Source: Amaranthus tricolor (taxonomy: Eukaryota > Streptophyta > Magnoliopsida > Caryophyllales > Amaranthaceae). From it: a stretch of DNA of 64,000 bases. The notes beneath the pieces were generated by a model. That model worked only from the letters and a program-made list of their open reading frames with translations, searched no databases and had not been told where the DNA came from. Below, one piece after another: positions 49,067 through 61,977 of this stretch (position 1 is the stretch's first letter; each line of letters starts with the position of its first letter). A program made the translations under genes and the position numbers. Location: positions 11,652,166-11,716,165 of the forward strand of contig NC_080052.1 of assembly GCF_026212465.1 (NCBI RefSeq). The letters run 5' to 3'.

Positions 49067-49185
49067 GGGGTGCAACACGAGGACTTCCCAGGAGGTCACC
49101 CATCCTAATACTACTCTCGCCCAAGCACGCTTAACTGCGGAGTTCTGATGGGATCCGGTGCATTAGTGCTGGTATGATCGCACCC
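49067..49185 (-). rRNA. 5S rRNA: 5S rRNA gene, copy 74
   Basis: Full length, T78, C at -18; GAGCGC spacer. Confidence 0.97.
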
Positions 49186-49739
49186 GTTCATTCACCGTAA
49201 CAGTTTGTATACATGCGCATTGCCGACCAAAAAAAAACCCAGAGCATTCCAAAGCTCGTAAACTCGCAACCGAGACCCCTCTTTCGAGCCTTCTTCTTCC
49301 CAAATACTGTTTTTCACCCTCCCGGTATTGTCCCATTCCCAAAAGAGTCCGCCGTCTGTAAAAGCAAGGTGAACTCGCAACAAAAAAAAGACAAAATGTT
49401 TATGAAATCCGCGCAACACTTGGAAATCAAGAGGCCATCCATGCCAGGCACGCTTCCGCGGGGAGTTCCGACGGGTCCGGTGCAATTTCCGCTTACACGA
49501 ACGCACCGATGCACGCCTCTTTCGAACAATTCGTTCGTATGCGCATCGACCCGCGTCAACGGGTCCTTACCTTCGAGCGCCCGTAAATTCGAGGTCGGGA
49601 CCCGGTTGCGAGTTATATTTTTATAAATAAAATTACTTCCAAAGAGTATAATACTATAATCACCGAAATGCCTTTTGCTCAAGTGGAGCGGAAAGAATTC
49701 GCAAATGAAAACGATAAAAAAAAAAAAAGAAGGGAAAAA

Positions 49740-49858
49740 GGGGTGCAACACGAGGACTTCCCAGGAGGTCACCCATCCTAATACTAGTCTCGCCCAAGCA
49801 CGCTTAACTGCGGAGTTCTGATGGGATCCGGTGCATTAGTGCTGGTATGATCGCACCC
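49740..49858 (-). rRNA. 5S rRNA: 5S rRNA gene, copy 75
   Basis: Full length, T78 and G72C (SpeI site); last of the four such genes. Confidence 0.96.
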
Positions 49859-50412
49859 GTTCATTCACCGTAACAGTTTGTATACATGCGCATTGCCGAC
49901 CAAAAAAAAACCCAGAGCATTCCAAAGCTCGTAAACTCGCAACCGAGACCCCTCTTTCGAGCCTTCTTCTTCCCAAATACTGTTTTTCACCCTCCCGGTA
50001 TTGTCCCATTCCCAAAAGAGTCCGCCGTCTGTAAAAGCAAGGTGAACTCGCAACAAAAAAAAGACAAAATGTTTATGAAATCCGCGCAACACTTGGAAAT
50101 CAAGAGGCCATCCATGCCAGGCACGCTTCCGCGGGGAGTTCCGACGGGTCCGGTGCAATTTCCGCTTACACGAACGCACCGATGCACGCCTCTTTCGAAC
50201 AATTCGTTCGTATGCGCATCGACCCGCGTCAACGGGTCCTTACCTTCGAGTGCCCGTAAATTCGAGGTCGGGACCCGGTTGCGAGTTATATTTTTATAAA
50301 TAAAATTACTTCCAAAGAGTATAATACTATAATCACCGAAATGCCTTTTGCTCAAGTGGAGCGGAAAGAATTCGCAAATGAAAACGATAAAAAAAAAAAA
50401 AGAAGGGAAAAA

Positions 50413-50531
50413 GGGGTGCAACACGAGGACTTCCCAGGAGGTCACCCATCCTAATACTACTCTCGCCCAAGCACGCTTAACTGCGGAGTTCTGATGGGAT
50501 CCGGTGCATTAGTGCTGGTATGATCGCACCC
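50413..50531 (-). rRNA. 5S rRNA: 5S rRNA gene, copy 76
   Basis: Full length, T78, C at -18. First of a run of units in which I saw no differences. Confidence 0.97.
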
Positions 50532-51085
50532 GTTCATTCACCGTAACAGTTTGTATACATGCGCATTGCCGACCAAAAAAAAACCCAGAGCATTCCAAAG
50601 CTCGTAAACTCGCAACCGAGACCCCTCTTTCGAGCCTTCTTCTTCCCAAATACTGTTTTTCACCCTCCCGGTATTGTCCCATTCCCAAAAGAGTCCGCCG
50701 TCTGTAAAAGCAAGGTGAACTCGCAACAAAAAAAAGACAAAATGTTTATGAAATCCGCGCAACACTTGGAAATCAAGAGGCCATCCATGCCAGGCACGCT
50801 TCCGCGGGGAGTTCCGACGGGTCCGGTGCAATTTCCGCTTACACGAACGCACCGATGCACGCCTCTTTCGAACAATTCGTTCGTATGCGCATCGACCCGC
50901 GTCAACGGGTCCTTACCTTCGAGTGCCCGTAAATTCGAGGTCGGGACCCGGTTGCGAGTTATATTTTTATAAATAAAATTACTTCCAAAGAGTATAATAC
51001 TATAATCACCGAAATGCCTTTTGCTCAAGTGGAGCGGAAAGAATTCGCAAATGAAAACGATAAAAAAAAAAAAAGAAGGGAAAAA

Positions 51086-51204
51086 GGGGTGCAACACGAG
51101 GACTTCCCAGGAGGTCACCCATCCTAATACTACTCTCGCCCAAGCACGCTTAACTGCGGAGTTCTGATGGGATCCGGTGCATTAGTGCTGGTATGATCGC
51201 ACCC
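51086..51204 (-). rRNA. 5S rRNA: 5S rRNA gene, copy 77
   Basis: Full length, T78, C at -18; common unit type. Confidence 0.97.
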
Positions 51205-51758
51205 GTTCATTCACCGTAACAGTTTGTATACATGCGCATTGCCGACCAAAAAAAAACCCAGAGCATTCCAAAGCTCGTAAACTCGCAACCGAGACCCCTC
51301 TTTCGAGCCTTCTTCTTCCCAAATACTGTTTTTCACCCTCCCGGTATTGTCCCATTCCCAAAAGAGTCCGCCGTCTGTAAAAGCAAGGTGAACTCGCAAC
51401 AAAAAAAAGACAAAATGTTTATGAAATCCGCGCAACACTTGGAAATCAAGAGGCCATCCATGCCAGGCACGCTTCCGCGGGGAGTTCCGACGGGTCCGGT
51501 GCAATTTCCGCTTACACGAACGCACCGATGCACGCCTCTTTCGAACAATTCGTTCGTATGCGCATCGACCCGCGTCAACGGGTCCTTACCTTCGAGTGCC
51601 CGTAAATTCGAGGTCGGGACCCGGTTGCGAGTTATATTTTTATAAATAAAATTACTTCCAAAGAGTATAATACTATAATCACCGAAATGCCTTTTGCTCA
51701 AGTGGAGCGGAAAGAATTCGCAAATGAAAACGATAAAAAAAAAAAAAGAAGGGAAAAA

Positions 51759-51877
51759 GGGGTGCAACACGAGGACTTCCCAGGAGGTCACCCATCCTAA
51801 TACTACTCTCGCCCAAGCACGCTTAACTGCGGAGTTCTGATGGGATCCGGTGCATTAGTGCTGGTATGATCGCACCC
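51759..51877 (-). rRNA. 5S rRNA: 5S rRNA gene, copy 78
   Basis: Full length, T78, C at -18; common unit type. Confidence 0.97.
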
Positions 51878-52431
51878 GTTCATTCACCGTAACAGTTTGT
51901 ATACATGCGCATTGCCGACCAAAAAAAAACCCAGAGCATTCCAAAGCTCGTAAACTCGCAACCGAGACCCCTCTTTCGAGCCTTCTTCTTCCCAAATACT
52001 GTTTTTCACCCTCCCGGTATTGTCCCATTCCCAAAAGAGTCCGCCGTCTGTAAAAGCAAGGTGAACTCGCAACAAAAAAAAGACAAAATGTTTATGAAAT
52101 CCGCGCAACACTTGGAAATCAAGAGGCCATCCATGCCAGGCACGCTTCCGCGGGGAGTTCCGACGGGTCCGGTGCAATTTCCGCTTACACGAACGCACCG
52201 ATGCACGCCTCTTTCGAACAATTCGTTCGTATGCGCATCGACCCGCGTCAACGGGTCCTTACCTTCGAGTGCCCGTAAATTCGAGGTCGGGACCCGGTTG
52301 CGAGTTATATTTTTATAAATAAAATTACTTCCAAAGAGTATAATACTATAATCACCGAAATGCCTTTTGCTCAAGTGGAGCGGAAAGAATTCGCAAATGA
52401 AAACGATAAAAAAAAAAAAAGAAGGGAAAAA

Positions 52432-52550
52432 GGGGTGCAACACGAGGACTTCCCAGGAGGTCACCCATCCTAATACTACTCTCGCCCAAGCACGCTTAAC
52501 TGCGGAGTTCTGATGGGATCCGGTGCATTAGTGCTGGTATGATCGCACCC
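52432..52550 (-). rRNA. 5S rRNA: 5S rRNA gene, copy 79
   Basis: Full length, T78, C at -18; common unit type. Confidence 0.97.
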
Positions 52551-53104
52551 GTTCATTCACCGTAACAGTTTGTATACATGCGCATTGCCGACCAAAAAAA
52601 AACCCAGAGCATTCCAAAGCTCGTAAACTCGCAACCGAGACCCCTCTTTCGAGCCTTCTTCTTCCCAAATACTGTTTTTCACCCTCCCGGTATTGTCCCA
52701 TTCCCAAAAGAGTCCGCCGTCTGTAAAAGCAAGGTGAACTCGCAACAAAAAAAAGACAAAATGTTTATGAAATCCGCGCAACACTTGGAAATCAAGAGGC
52801 CATCCATGCCAGGCACGCTTCCGCGGGGAGTTCCGACGGGTCCGGTGCAATTTCCGCTTACACGAACGCACCGATGCACGCCTCTTTCGAACAATTCGTT
52901 CGTATGCGCATCGACCCGCGTCAACGGGTCCTTACCTTCGAGTGCCCGTAAATTCGAGGTCGGGACCCGGTTGCGAGTTATATTTTTATAAATAAAATTA
53001 CTTCCAAAGAGTATAATACTATAATCACCGAAATGCCTTTTGCTCAAGTGGAGCGGAAAGAATTCGCAAATGAAAACGATAAAAAAAAAAAAAGAAGGGA
53101 AAAA

Positions 53105-53223
53105 GGGGTGCAACACGAGGACTTCCCAGGAGGTCACCCATCCTAATACTACTCTCGCCCAAGCACGCTTAACTGCGGAGTTCTGATGGGATCCGGTGCA
53201 TTAGTGCTGGTATGATCGCACCC
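53105..53223 (-). rRNA. 5S rRNA: 5S rRNA gene, copy 80
   Basis: Full length, T78, C at -18; common unit type. Confidence 0.97.
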
Positions 53224-53777
53224 GTTCATTCACCGTAACAGTTTGTATACATGCGCATTGCCGACCAAAAAAAAACCCAGAGCATTCCAAAGCTCGTAAA
53301 CTCGCAACCGAGACCCCTCTTTCGAGCCTTCTTCTTCCCAAATACTGTTTTTCACCCTCCCGGTATTGTCCCATTCCCAAAAGAGTCCGCCGTCTGTAAA
53401 AGCAAGGTGAACTCGCAACAAAAAAAAGACAAAATGTTTATGAAATCCGCGCAACACTTGGAAATCAAGAGGCCATCCATGCCAGGCACGCTTCCGCGGG
53501 GAGTTCCGACGGGTCCGGTGCAATTTCCGCTTACACGAACGCACCGATGCACGCCTCTTTCGAACAATTCGTTCGTATGCGCATCGACCCGCGTCAACGG
53601 GTCCTTACCTTCGAGTGCCCGTAAATTCGAGGTCGGGACCCGGTTGCGAGTTATATTTTTATAAATAAAATTACTTCCAAAGAGTATAATACTATAATCA
53701 CCGAAATGCCTTTTGCTCAAGTGGAGCGGAAAGAATTCGCAAATGAAAACGATAAAAAAAAAAAAAGAAGGGAAAAA

Positions 53778-53896
53778 GGGGTGCAACACGAGGACTTCCC
53801 AGGAGGTCACCCATCCTAATACTACTCTCGCCCAAGCACGCTTAACTGCGGAGTTCTGATGGGATCCGGTGCATTAGTGCTGGTATGATCGCACCC
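53778..53896 (-). rRNA. 5S rRNA: 5S rRNA gene, copy 81
   Basis: Full length, T78, C at -18. Spacer to the right has TATTACT; start of the more divergent right part. Confidence 0.97.
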
Positions 53897-54450
53897 GTTC
53901 ATTCACCGTAACAGTTTGTATACATGCGCATTGCCGACCAAAAAAAAACCCAGAGCATTCCAAAGCTCGTAAACTCGCAACCGAGACCCCTCTTTCGAGC
54001 CTTCTTCTTCCCAAATACTGTTTTTCACCCTCCCGGTATTGTCCCATTCCCAAAAGAGTCCGCCGTCTGTAAAAGCAAGGTGAACTCGCAACAAAAAAAA
54101 GACAAAATGTTTATGAAATCCGCGCAACACTTGGAAATCAAGAGGCCATCCATGCCAGGCACGCTTCCGCGGGGAGTTCCGACGGGTCCGGTGCAATTTC
54201 CGCTTACACGAACGCACCGATGCACGCCTCTTTCGAACAATTCGTTCGTATGCGCATCGACCCGCGTCAACGGGTCCTTACCTTCGAGTGCCCGTAAATT
54301 CGAGGTCGGGACCCGGTTGCGAGTTATATTTTTATAAATAAAATTACTTCCAAAGAGTATATTACTATAATCACCGAAATGCCTTTTGCTCAAGTGGAGC
54401 GGAAAGAATTCGCAAATGAAAACGATAAAAAAAAAAAAAGAAGGGAAAAA

Positions 54451-54569
54451 GGGGTGCAACACGAGGACTTCCCAGGAGGTCACCCATCCTAGTACTACTC
54501 TCGCCCAAGCACGCTTAACTGCGGAGTTCTGATGGGATCCGGTGCATTAGTGCTGGTATGATCGCACCC
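54451..54569 (-). rRNA. 5S rRNA: 5S rRNA gene, copy 82
   Basis: Full length with C78 but C at -18, a combination I saw nowhere else in the window. Confidence 0.97.
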
Positions 54570-55123
54570 GTTCATTCACCGTAACAGTTTGTATACATGC
54601 GCATTGCCGACCAAAAAAAAACCCAGAGCATTCCAAAGCTCGTAAACTCGCAACCGAGACCCCTCTTTCGAGCCTTCTTCTTCCCAAATACTGTTTTTCA
54701 CCCTCCCGGTATTGTCCCATTCCCAAAAGAGTCCGCCGTCTGTAAAAGCAAGGTGAACTCGCAACAAAAAAAAGACAAAATGTTTATGAAATCCGCGCAA
54801 CACTTGGAAATCAAGAGGCCATCCATGCCAGGCACGCTTCCGCGGGGAGTTCCGACGGGTCCGGTGCAATTTCCGCTTACACGAACGCACCGATGCACGC
54901 CTCTTTCGAACAATTCGTTCGTATGCGCATCGACCCGCGTCAACGGGTCCTTACCTTCGAGTGCCCGTAAATTCGAGGTCGGGACCCGGTTGCGAGTTAT
55001 ATTTTTATAAATAAAATTACTTCCAAAGAGTATAATACTATAATCACCGAAATGCCTTTTGCTCAAGTGGAGCGGAAAGAATTCGCAAATGAAAACGATA
55101 AAAAAAAAAAAAGAAGGGAAAAA

Positions 55124-55242
55124 GGGGTGCAACACGAGGACTTCCCAGGAGGTCACCCATCCTAATACTACTCTCGCCCAAGCACGCTTAACTGCGGAGT
55201 TCTGATGGGATCCGGTGCATTAGTGCTGGTATGATCGCACCC
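55124..55242 (-). rRNA. 5S rRNA: 5S rRNA gene, copy 83
   Basis: Full length, T78, C at -18; TATTACT spacer to the right. Confidence 0.97.
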
Positions 55243-55796
55243 GTTCATTCACCGTAACAGTTTGTATACATGCGCATTGCCGACCAAAAAAAAACCCAGA
55301 GCATTCCAAAGCTCGTAAACTCGCAACCGAGACCCCTCTTTCGAGCCTTCTTCTTCCCAAATACTGTTTTTCACCCTCCCGGTATTGTCCCATTCCCAAA
55401 AGAGTCCGCCGTCTGTAAAAGCAAGGTGAACTCGCAACAAAAAAAAGACAAAATGTTTATGAAATCCGCGCAACACTTGGAAATCAAGAGGCCATCCATG
55501 CCAGGCACGCTTCCGCGGGGAGTTCCGACGGGTCCGGTGCAATTTCCGCTTACACGAACGCACCGATGCACGCCTCTTTCGAACAATTCGTTCGTATGCG
55601 CATCGACCCGCGTCAACGGGTCCTTACCTTCGAGTGCCCGTAAATTCGAGGTCGGGACCCGGTTGCGAGTTATATTTTTATAAATAAAATTACTTCCAAA
55701 GAGTATATTACTATAATCACCGAAATGCCTTTTGCTCAAGTGGAGCGGAAAGAATTCGCAAATGAAAACGATAAAAAAAAAAAAAGAAGGGAAAAA

Positions 55797-55915
55797 GGGG
55801 TGCAACACGAGGACTTCCCAGGAGGTCACCCATCCTAGTACTACTCTCGCCCAAGCACGCTTAACTGCGGAGTTCTGATGGGATCCGGTGCATTAGTGCT
55901 GGTATGATCGCACCC
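55797..55915 (-). rRNA. 5S rRNA: 5S rRNA gene, copy 84
   Basis: Full length, C78, T at -18, A-3T upstream; TATTACT spacer. Confidence 0.97.
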
Positions 55916-56469
55916 GTACATTCACCGTAACAATTTGTATACATGCGCATTGCCGACCAAAAAAAAACCCAGAGCATTCCAAAGCTCGTAAACTCGCAAC
56001 CGAGACCCCTCTTTCGAGCCTTCTTCTTCCCAAATACTGTTTTTCACCCTCCCGGTATTGTCCCATTCCCAAAAGAGTCCGCCGTCTGTAAAAGCAAGGT
56101 GAACTCGCAACAAAAAAAAGACAAAATGTTTATGAAATCCGCGCAACACTTGGAAATCAAGAGGCCATCCATGCCAGGCACGCTTCCGCGGGGAGTTCCG
56201 ACGGGTCCGGTGCAATTTCCGCTTACACGAACGCACCGATGCACGCCTCTTTCGAACAATTCGTTCGTATGCGCATCGACCCGCGTCAACGGGTCCTTAC
56301 CTTCGAGTGCCCGTAAATTCGAGGTCGGGACCCGGTTGCGAGTTATATTTTTATAAATAAAATTACTTCCAAAGAGTATATTACTATAATCACCGAAATG
56401 CCTTTTGCTCAAGTGGAGCGGAAAGAATTCGCAAATGAAAACGATAAAAAAAAAAAAAGAAGGGAAAAA

Positions 56470-56588
56470 GGGGTGCAACACGAGGACTTCCCAGGAGGTC
56501 ACCCATCCTAGTACTACTCTCGCCCAAGCACGCTTAACTGCGGAGTTCTGATGGGATCCGGTGCATTAGTGCTGGTATGATCGCACCC
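56470..56588 (-). rRNA. 5S rRNA: 5S rRNA gene, copy 85
   Basis: Full length, C78, T at -18, A-3T. Relic to the right has the extra EcoRI site. Confidence 0.97.
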
Positions 56589-57142
56589 GTACATTCACCG
56601 TAACAATTTGTATACATGCGCATTGCCGACCAAAAAAAAACCCAGAGCATTCCAAAGCTCGTAAACTCGCAACCGAGACCCCTCTTTCGAGCCTTCTTCT
56701 TCCCAAATACTGTTTTTCACCCTCCCGGTATTGTCCCATTCCCAAAAGAGTCCGCCGTCTGTAAAAGCAAGGTGAACTCGCAACAAAAAAAAGACAAAAT
56801 GTTTATGAAATCCGCGCAACACTTGGAATTCAAGAGGCCATCCATGCCAGGCACGCTTCCGCGGGGAGTTCCGACGGGTCCGGTGCAATTTCCGCTTACA
56901 CGAACGCACCGATGCACGCCTCTTTCGAACAATTCGTTCGTATGCGCATCGACCCGCGTCAACGGGTCCTTACCTTCGAGTGCCCGTAAATTCGAGGTCG
57001 GGACCCGGTTGCGAGTTATATTTTTATAAATAAAATTACTTCCAAAGAGTATATTACTATAATCACCGAAATGCCTTTTGCTCAAGTGGAGCGGAAAGAA
57101 TTCGCAAATGAAAACGATAAAAAAAAAAAAAGAAGGGAAAAA

Positions 57143-57261
57143 GGGGTGCAACACGAGGACTTCCCAGGAGGTCACCCATCCTAGTACTACTCTCGCCCAA
57201 GCACGCTTAACTGCGGAGTTCTGATGGGATCCGGTGCATTAGTGCTGGTATGATCGCACCC
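57143..57261 (-). rRNA. 5S rRNA: 5S rRNA gene, copy 86
   Basis: Full length, C78, T at -18, A-3T; TATTACT spacer without the extra EcoRI site. Confidence 0.97.
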
Positions 57262-57815
57262 GTACATTCACCGTAACAATTTGTATACATGCGCATTGCC
57301 GACCAAAAAAAAACCCAGAGCATTCCAAAGCTCGTAAACTCGCAACCGAGACCCCTCTTTCGAGCCTTCTTCTTCCCAAATACTGTTTTTCACCCTCCCG
57401 GTATTGTCCCATTCCCAAAAGAGTCCGCCGTCTGTAAAAGCAAGGTGAACTCGCAACAAAAAAAAGACAAAATGTTTATGAAATCCGCGCAACACTTGGA
57501 AATCAAGAGGCCATCCATGCCAGGCACGCTTCCGCGGGGAGTTCCGACGGGTCCGGTGCAATTTCCGCTTACACGAACGCACCGATGCACGCCTCTTTCG
57601 AACAATTCGTTCGTATGCGCATCGACCCGCGTCAACGGGTCCTTACCTTCGAGTGCCCGTAAATTCGAGGTCGGGACCCGGTTGCGAGTTATATTTTTAT
57701 AAATAAAATTACTTCCAAAGAGTATATTACTATAATCACCGAAATGCCTTTTGCTCAAGTGGAGCGGAAAGAATTCGCAAATGAAAACGATAAAAAAAAA
57801 AAAAGAAGGGAAAAA

Positions 57816-57934
57816 GGGGTGCAACACGAGGACTTCCCAGGAGGTCACCCATCCTAGTACTACTCTCGCCCAAGCACGCTTAACTGCGGAGTTCTGATGG
57901 GATCCGGTGCATTAGTGCTGGTATGATCGCACCC
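57816..57934 (-). rRNA. 5S rRNA: 5S rRNA gene, copy 87
   Basis: Full length, C78, T at -18, A-3T; relic with extra EcoRI site. Confidence 0.97.
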
Positions 57935-58488
57935 GTACATTCACCGTAACAATTTGTATACATGCGCATTGCCGACCAAAAAAAAACCCAGAGCATTCCA
58001 AAGCTCGTAAACTCGCAACCGAGACCCCTCTTTCGAGCCTTCTTCTTCCCAAATACTGTTTTTCACCCTCCCGGTATTGTCCCATTCCCAAAAGAGTCCG
58101 CCGTCTGTAAAAGCAAGGTGAACTCGCAACAAAAAAAAGACAAAATGTTTATGAAATCCGCGCAACACTTGGAATTCAAGAGGCCATCCATGCCAGGCAC
58201 GCTTCCGCGGGGAGTTCCGACGGGTCCGGTGCAATTTCCGCTTACACGAACGCACCGATGCACGCCTCTTTCGAACAATTCGTTCGTATGCGCATCGACC
58301 CGCGTCAACGGGTCCTTACCTTCGAGTGCCCGTAAATTCGAGGTCGGGACCCGGTTGCGAGTTATATTTTTATAAATAAAATTACTTCCAAAGAGTATAA
58401 TACTATAATCACCGAAATGCCTTTTGCTCAAGTGGAGCGGAAAGAATTCGCAAATGAAAACGATAAAAAAAAAAAAAGAAGGGAAAAA

Positions 58489-58607
58489 GGGGTGCAACAC
58501 GAGGACTTCCCAGGAGGTCACCCATCCTAGTACTACTCTCGCCCAAGCACGCTTAACTGCGGAGTTCTGATGGGATCCGGTGCATTAGTGCTGGTATGAT
58601 CGCACCC
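58489..58607 (-). rRNA. 5S rRNA: 5S rRNA gene, copy 88
   Basis: Full length, C78, T at -18. First A-tract of the spacer is A10 rather than A9; relic with extra EcoRI site. Confidence 0.97.
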
Positions 58608-59162
58608 GTTCATTCACCGTAACAATTTGTATACATGCGCATTGCCGACCAAAAAAAAAACCCAGAGCATTCCAAAGCTCGTAAACTCGCAACCGAGACC
58701 CCTCTTTCGAGCCTTCTTCTTCCCAAATACTGTTTTTCACCCTCCCGGTATTGTCCCATTCCCAAAAGAGTCCGCCGTCTGTAAAAGCAAGGTGAACTCG
58801 CAACAAAAAAAAGACAAAATGTTTATGAAATCCGCGCAACACTTGGAATTCAAGAGGCCATCCATGCCAGGCACGCTTCCGCGGGGAGTTCCGACGGGTC
58901 CGGTGCAATTTCCGCTTACACGAACGCACCGATGCACGCCTCTTTCGAACAATTCGTTCGTATGCGCATCGACCCGCGTCAACGGGTCCTTACCTTCGAG
59001 TGCCCGTAAATTCGAGGTCGGGACCCGGTTGCGAGTTATATTTTTATAAATAAAATTACTTCCAAAGAGTATAATACTATAATCACCGAAATGCCTTTTG
59101 CTCAAGTGGAGCGGAAAGAATTCGCAAATGAAAACGATAAAAAAAAAAAAAGAAGGGAAAAA

Positions 59163-59281
59163 GGGGTGCAACACGAGGACTTCCCAGGAGGTCACCCATC
59201 CTAGTACTACTCTCGCCCAAGCACGCTTAACTGCGGAGTTCTGATGGGATCCGGTGCATTAGTGCTGGTATGATCGCACCC
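59163..59281 (-). rRNA. 5S rRNA: 5S rRNA gene, copy 89
   Basis: Full length, C78, T at -18. Spacer has A10 and A9 tracts, TATTACT and an A12 terminator tract. Confidence 0.97.
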
Positions 59282-59836
59282 GTTCATTCACCGTAACAAT
59301 TTGTATACATGCGCATTGCCGACCAAAAAAAAAACCCAGAGCATTCCAAAGCTCGTAAACTCGCAACCGAGACCCCTCTTTCGAGCCTTCTTCTTCCCAA
59401 ATACTGTTTTTCACCCTCCCGGTATTGTCCCATTCCCAAAAGAGTCCGCCGTCTGTAAAAGCAAGGTGAACTCGCAACAAAAAAAAAGACAAAATGTTTA
59501 TGAAATCCGCGCAACACTTGGAAATCAAGAGGCCATCCATGCCAGGCACGCTTCCGCGGGGAGTTCCGACGGGTCCGGTGCAATTTCCGCTTACACGAAC
59601 GCACCGATGCACGCCTCTTTCGAACAATTCGTTCGTATGCGCATCGACCCGCGTCAACGGGTCCTTACCTTCGAGTGCCCGTAAATTCGAGGTCGGGACC
59701 CGGTTGCGAGTTATATTTTTATAAATAAAATTACTTCCAAAGAGTATATTACTATAATCACCGAAATGCCTTTTGCTCAAGTGGAGCGGAAAGAATTCGC
59801 AAATGAAAACGATAAAAAAAAAAAAGAAGGGAAAAA

Positions 59837-59955
59837 GGGGTGCAACACGAGGACTTCCCAGGAGGTCACCCATCCTAGTACTACTCTCGCCCAAGCACGC
59901 TTAACTGCGGAGTTCTGATGGGATCCGGTGCATTAGTGCTGGTATGATCGCACCC
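59837..59955 (-). rRNA. 5S rRNA: 5S rRNA gene, copy 90
   Basis: Full length, C78, T at -18; relic with extra EcoRI site. Confidence 0.97.
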
Positions 59956-60509
59956 GTTCATTCACCGTAACAATTTGTATACATGCGCATTGCCGACCAA
60001 AAAAAAACCCAGAGCATTCCAAAGCTCGTAAACTCGCAACCGAGACCCCTCTTTCGAGCCTTCTTCTTCCCAAATACTGTTTTTCACCCTCCCGGTATTG
60101 TCCCATTCCCAAAAGAGTCCGCCGTCTGTAAAAGCAAGGTGAACTCGCAACAAAAAAAAGACAAAATGTTTATGAAATCCGCGCAACACTTGGAATTCAA
60201 GAGGCCATCCATGCCAGGCACGCTTCCGCGGGGAGTTCCGACGGGTCCGGTGCAATTTCCGCTTACACGAACGCACCGATGCACGCCTCTTTCGAACAAT
60301 TCGTTCGTATGCGCATCGACCCGCGTCAACGGGTCCTTACCTTCGAGTGCCCGTAAATTCGAGGTCGGGACCCGGTTGCGAGTTATATTTTTATAAATAA
60401 AATTACTTCCAAAGAGTATAATACTATAATCACCGAAATGCCTTTTGCTCAAGTGGAGCGGAAAGAATTCGCAAATGAAAACGATAAAAAAAAAAAAAGA
60501 AGGGAAAAA

Positions 60510-60628
60510 GGGGTGCAACACGAGGACTTCCCAGGAGGTCACCCATCCTAATACTACTCTCGCCCAAGCACGCTTAACTGCGGAGTTCTGATGGGATCCG
60601 GTGCATTAGTGCTGGTATGATCGCACCC
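60510..60628 (-). rRNA. 5S rRNA: 5S rRNA gene, copy 91
   Basis: Full length, T78 (isolated among C78 genes), G-11T, T at -18. Spacer with CACCTTCCC, AAATTAGAGG and the extra EcoRI site. Confidence 0.96.
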
Positions 60629-61183
60629 GTTCATTCACAGTAACAATTTGTATACATGCGCATTGCCGACCAAAAAAAAACCCAGAGCATTCCAAAGCTC
60701 GTAAACTCGCAACCGAGACCCCTCTTTCGAGCCTTCTTCTTCCCAAATACTGTTTTTCACCTTCCCGGTATTGTCCCATTCCCAAAAGAGTCCGCCGTCT
60801 GTAAAAGCAAGGTGAACTCGCAACAAAAAAAAGACAAAATGTTTATGAAATCCGCGCAACACTTGGAATTCAAGAGGCCATCCATGCCAGGCACGCTTCC
60901 GCGGGGAGTTCCGACGGGTCCGGTGCAATTTCCGCTTACACGAACGCACCGATGCACGCCTCTTTCGAACAATTCGTTCGTATGCGCATCGACCCGCGTC
61001 AACGGGTCCTTACCTTCGAGTGCCCGTAAATTAGAGGTCGGGACCCGGTTGCGAGTTATATTTTTATAAATAAAATTACTTCCAAAGAGTATAATACTAT
61101 AATCACCGAAATGCCTTTTGCTCAAGTGGAGCGGAAAGAATTCGCAAATGAAAACGATAAAAAAAAAAAAAAGAAGGGAAAAA

Positions 61184-61302
61184 GGGGTGCAACACGAGGA
61201 CTTCCCAGGAGGTCACCCATCCTAGTACTACTCTCGCCCAAGCACGCTTAACTGCGGAGTTCTGATGGGATCCGGTGCATTAGTGCTGGTATGATCGCAC
61301 CC
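61184..61302 (-). rRNA. 5S rRNA: 5S rRNA gene, copy 92
   Basis: Full length, C78. The base before the start is T instead of the C at -1 seen in most of the array. Spacer with A10 and A9 tracts. Confidence 0.96.
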
Positions 61303-61858
61303 ATTCATTCACCGTAACAATTTGTATACATGCGCATTGCCGACCAAAAAAAAAACCCAGAGCATTCCAAAGCTCGTAAACTCGCAACCGAGACCCCTCT
61401 TTCGAGCCTTCTTCTTCCCAAATACTGTTTTTCACCCTCCCGGTATTGTCCCATTCCCAAAAGAGTCCGCCGTCTGTAAAAGCAAGGTGAACTCGCAACA
61501 AAAAAAAAGACAAAATGTTTATGAAATCCGCGCAACACTTGGAAATCAAGAGGCCATCCATGCCAGGCACGCTTCCGCGGGGAGTTCCGACGGGTCCGGT
61601 GCAATTTCCGCTTACACGAACGCACCGATGCACGCCTCTTTCGAACAATTCGTTCGTATGCGCATCGACCCGCGTCAACGGGTCCTTACCTTCGAGTGCC
61701 CGTAAATTCGAGGTCGGGACCCGGTTGCGAGTTATATTTTTATAAATAAAATTACTTCCAAAGAGTATATTACTATAATCACCGAAATGCCTTTTGCTCA
61801 AGTGGAGCGGAAAGAATTCGCAAATGAAAACGATAAAAAAAAAAAAAGAAGGGAAAAA

Positions 61859-61977
61859 GGGGTGCAACACGAGGACTTCCCAGGAGGTCACCCATCCTAG
61901 TACTACTCTCGCCCAAGCACGCTTAACTGCGGAGTTCTGATGGGATCCGGTGCATTAGTGCTGGTATGATCGCACCC
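61859..61977 (-). rRNA. 5S rRNA: 5S rRNA gene, copy 93
   Basis: Full length, C78, G-11T, C at -1. Spacer like copy 91's but with a 15-base A-tract. Confidence 0.96.
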
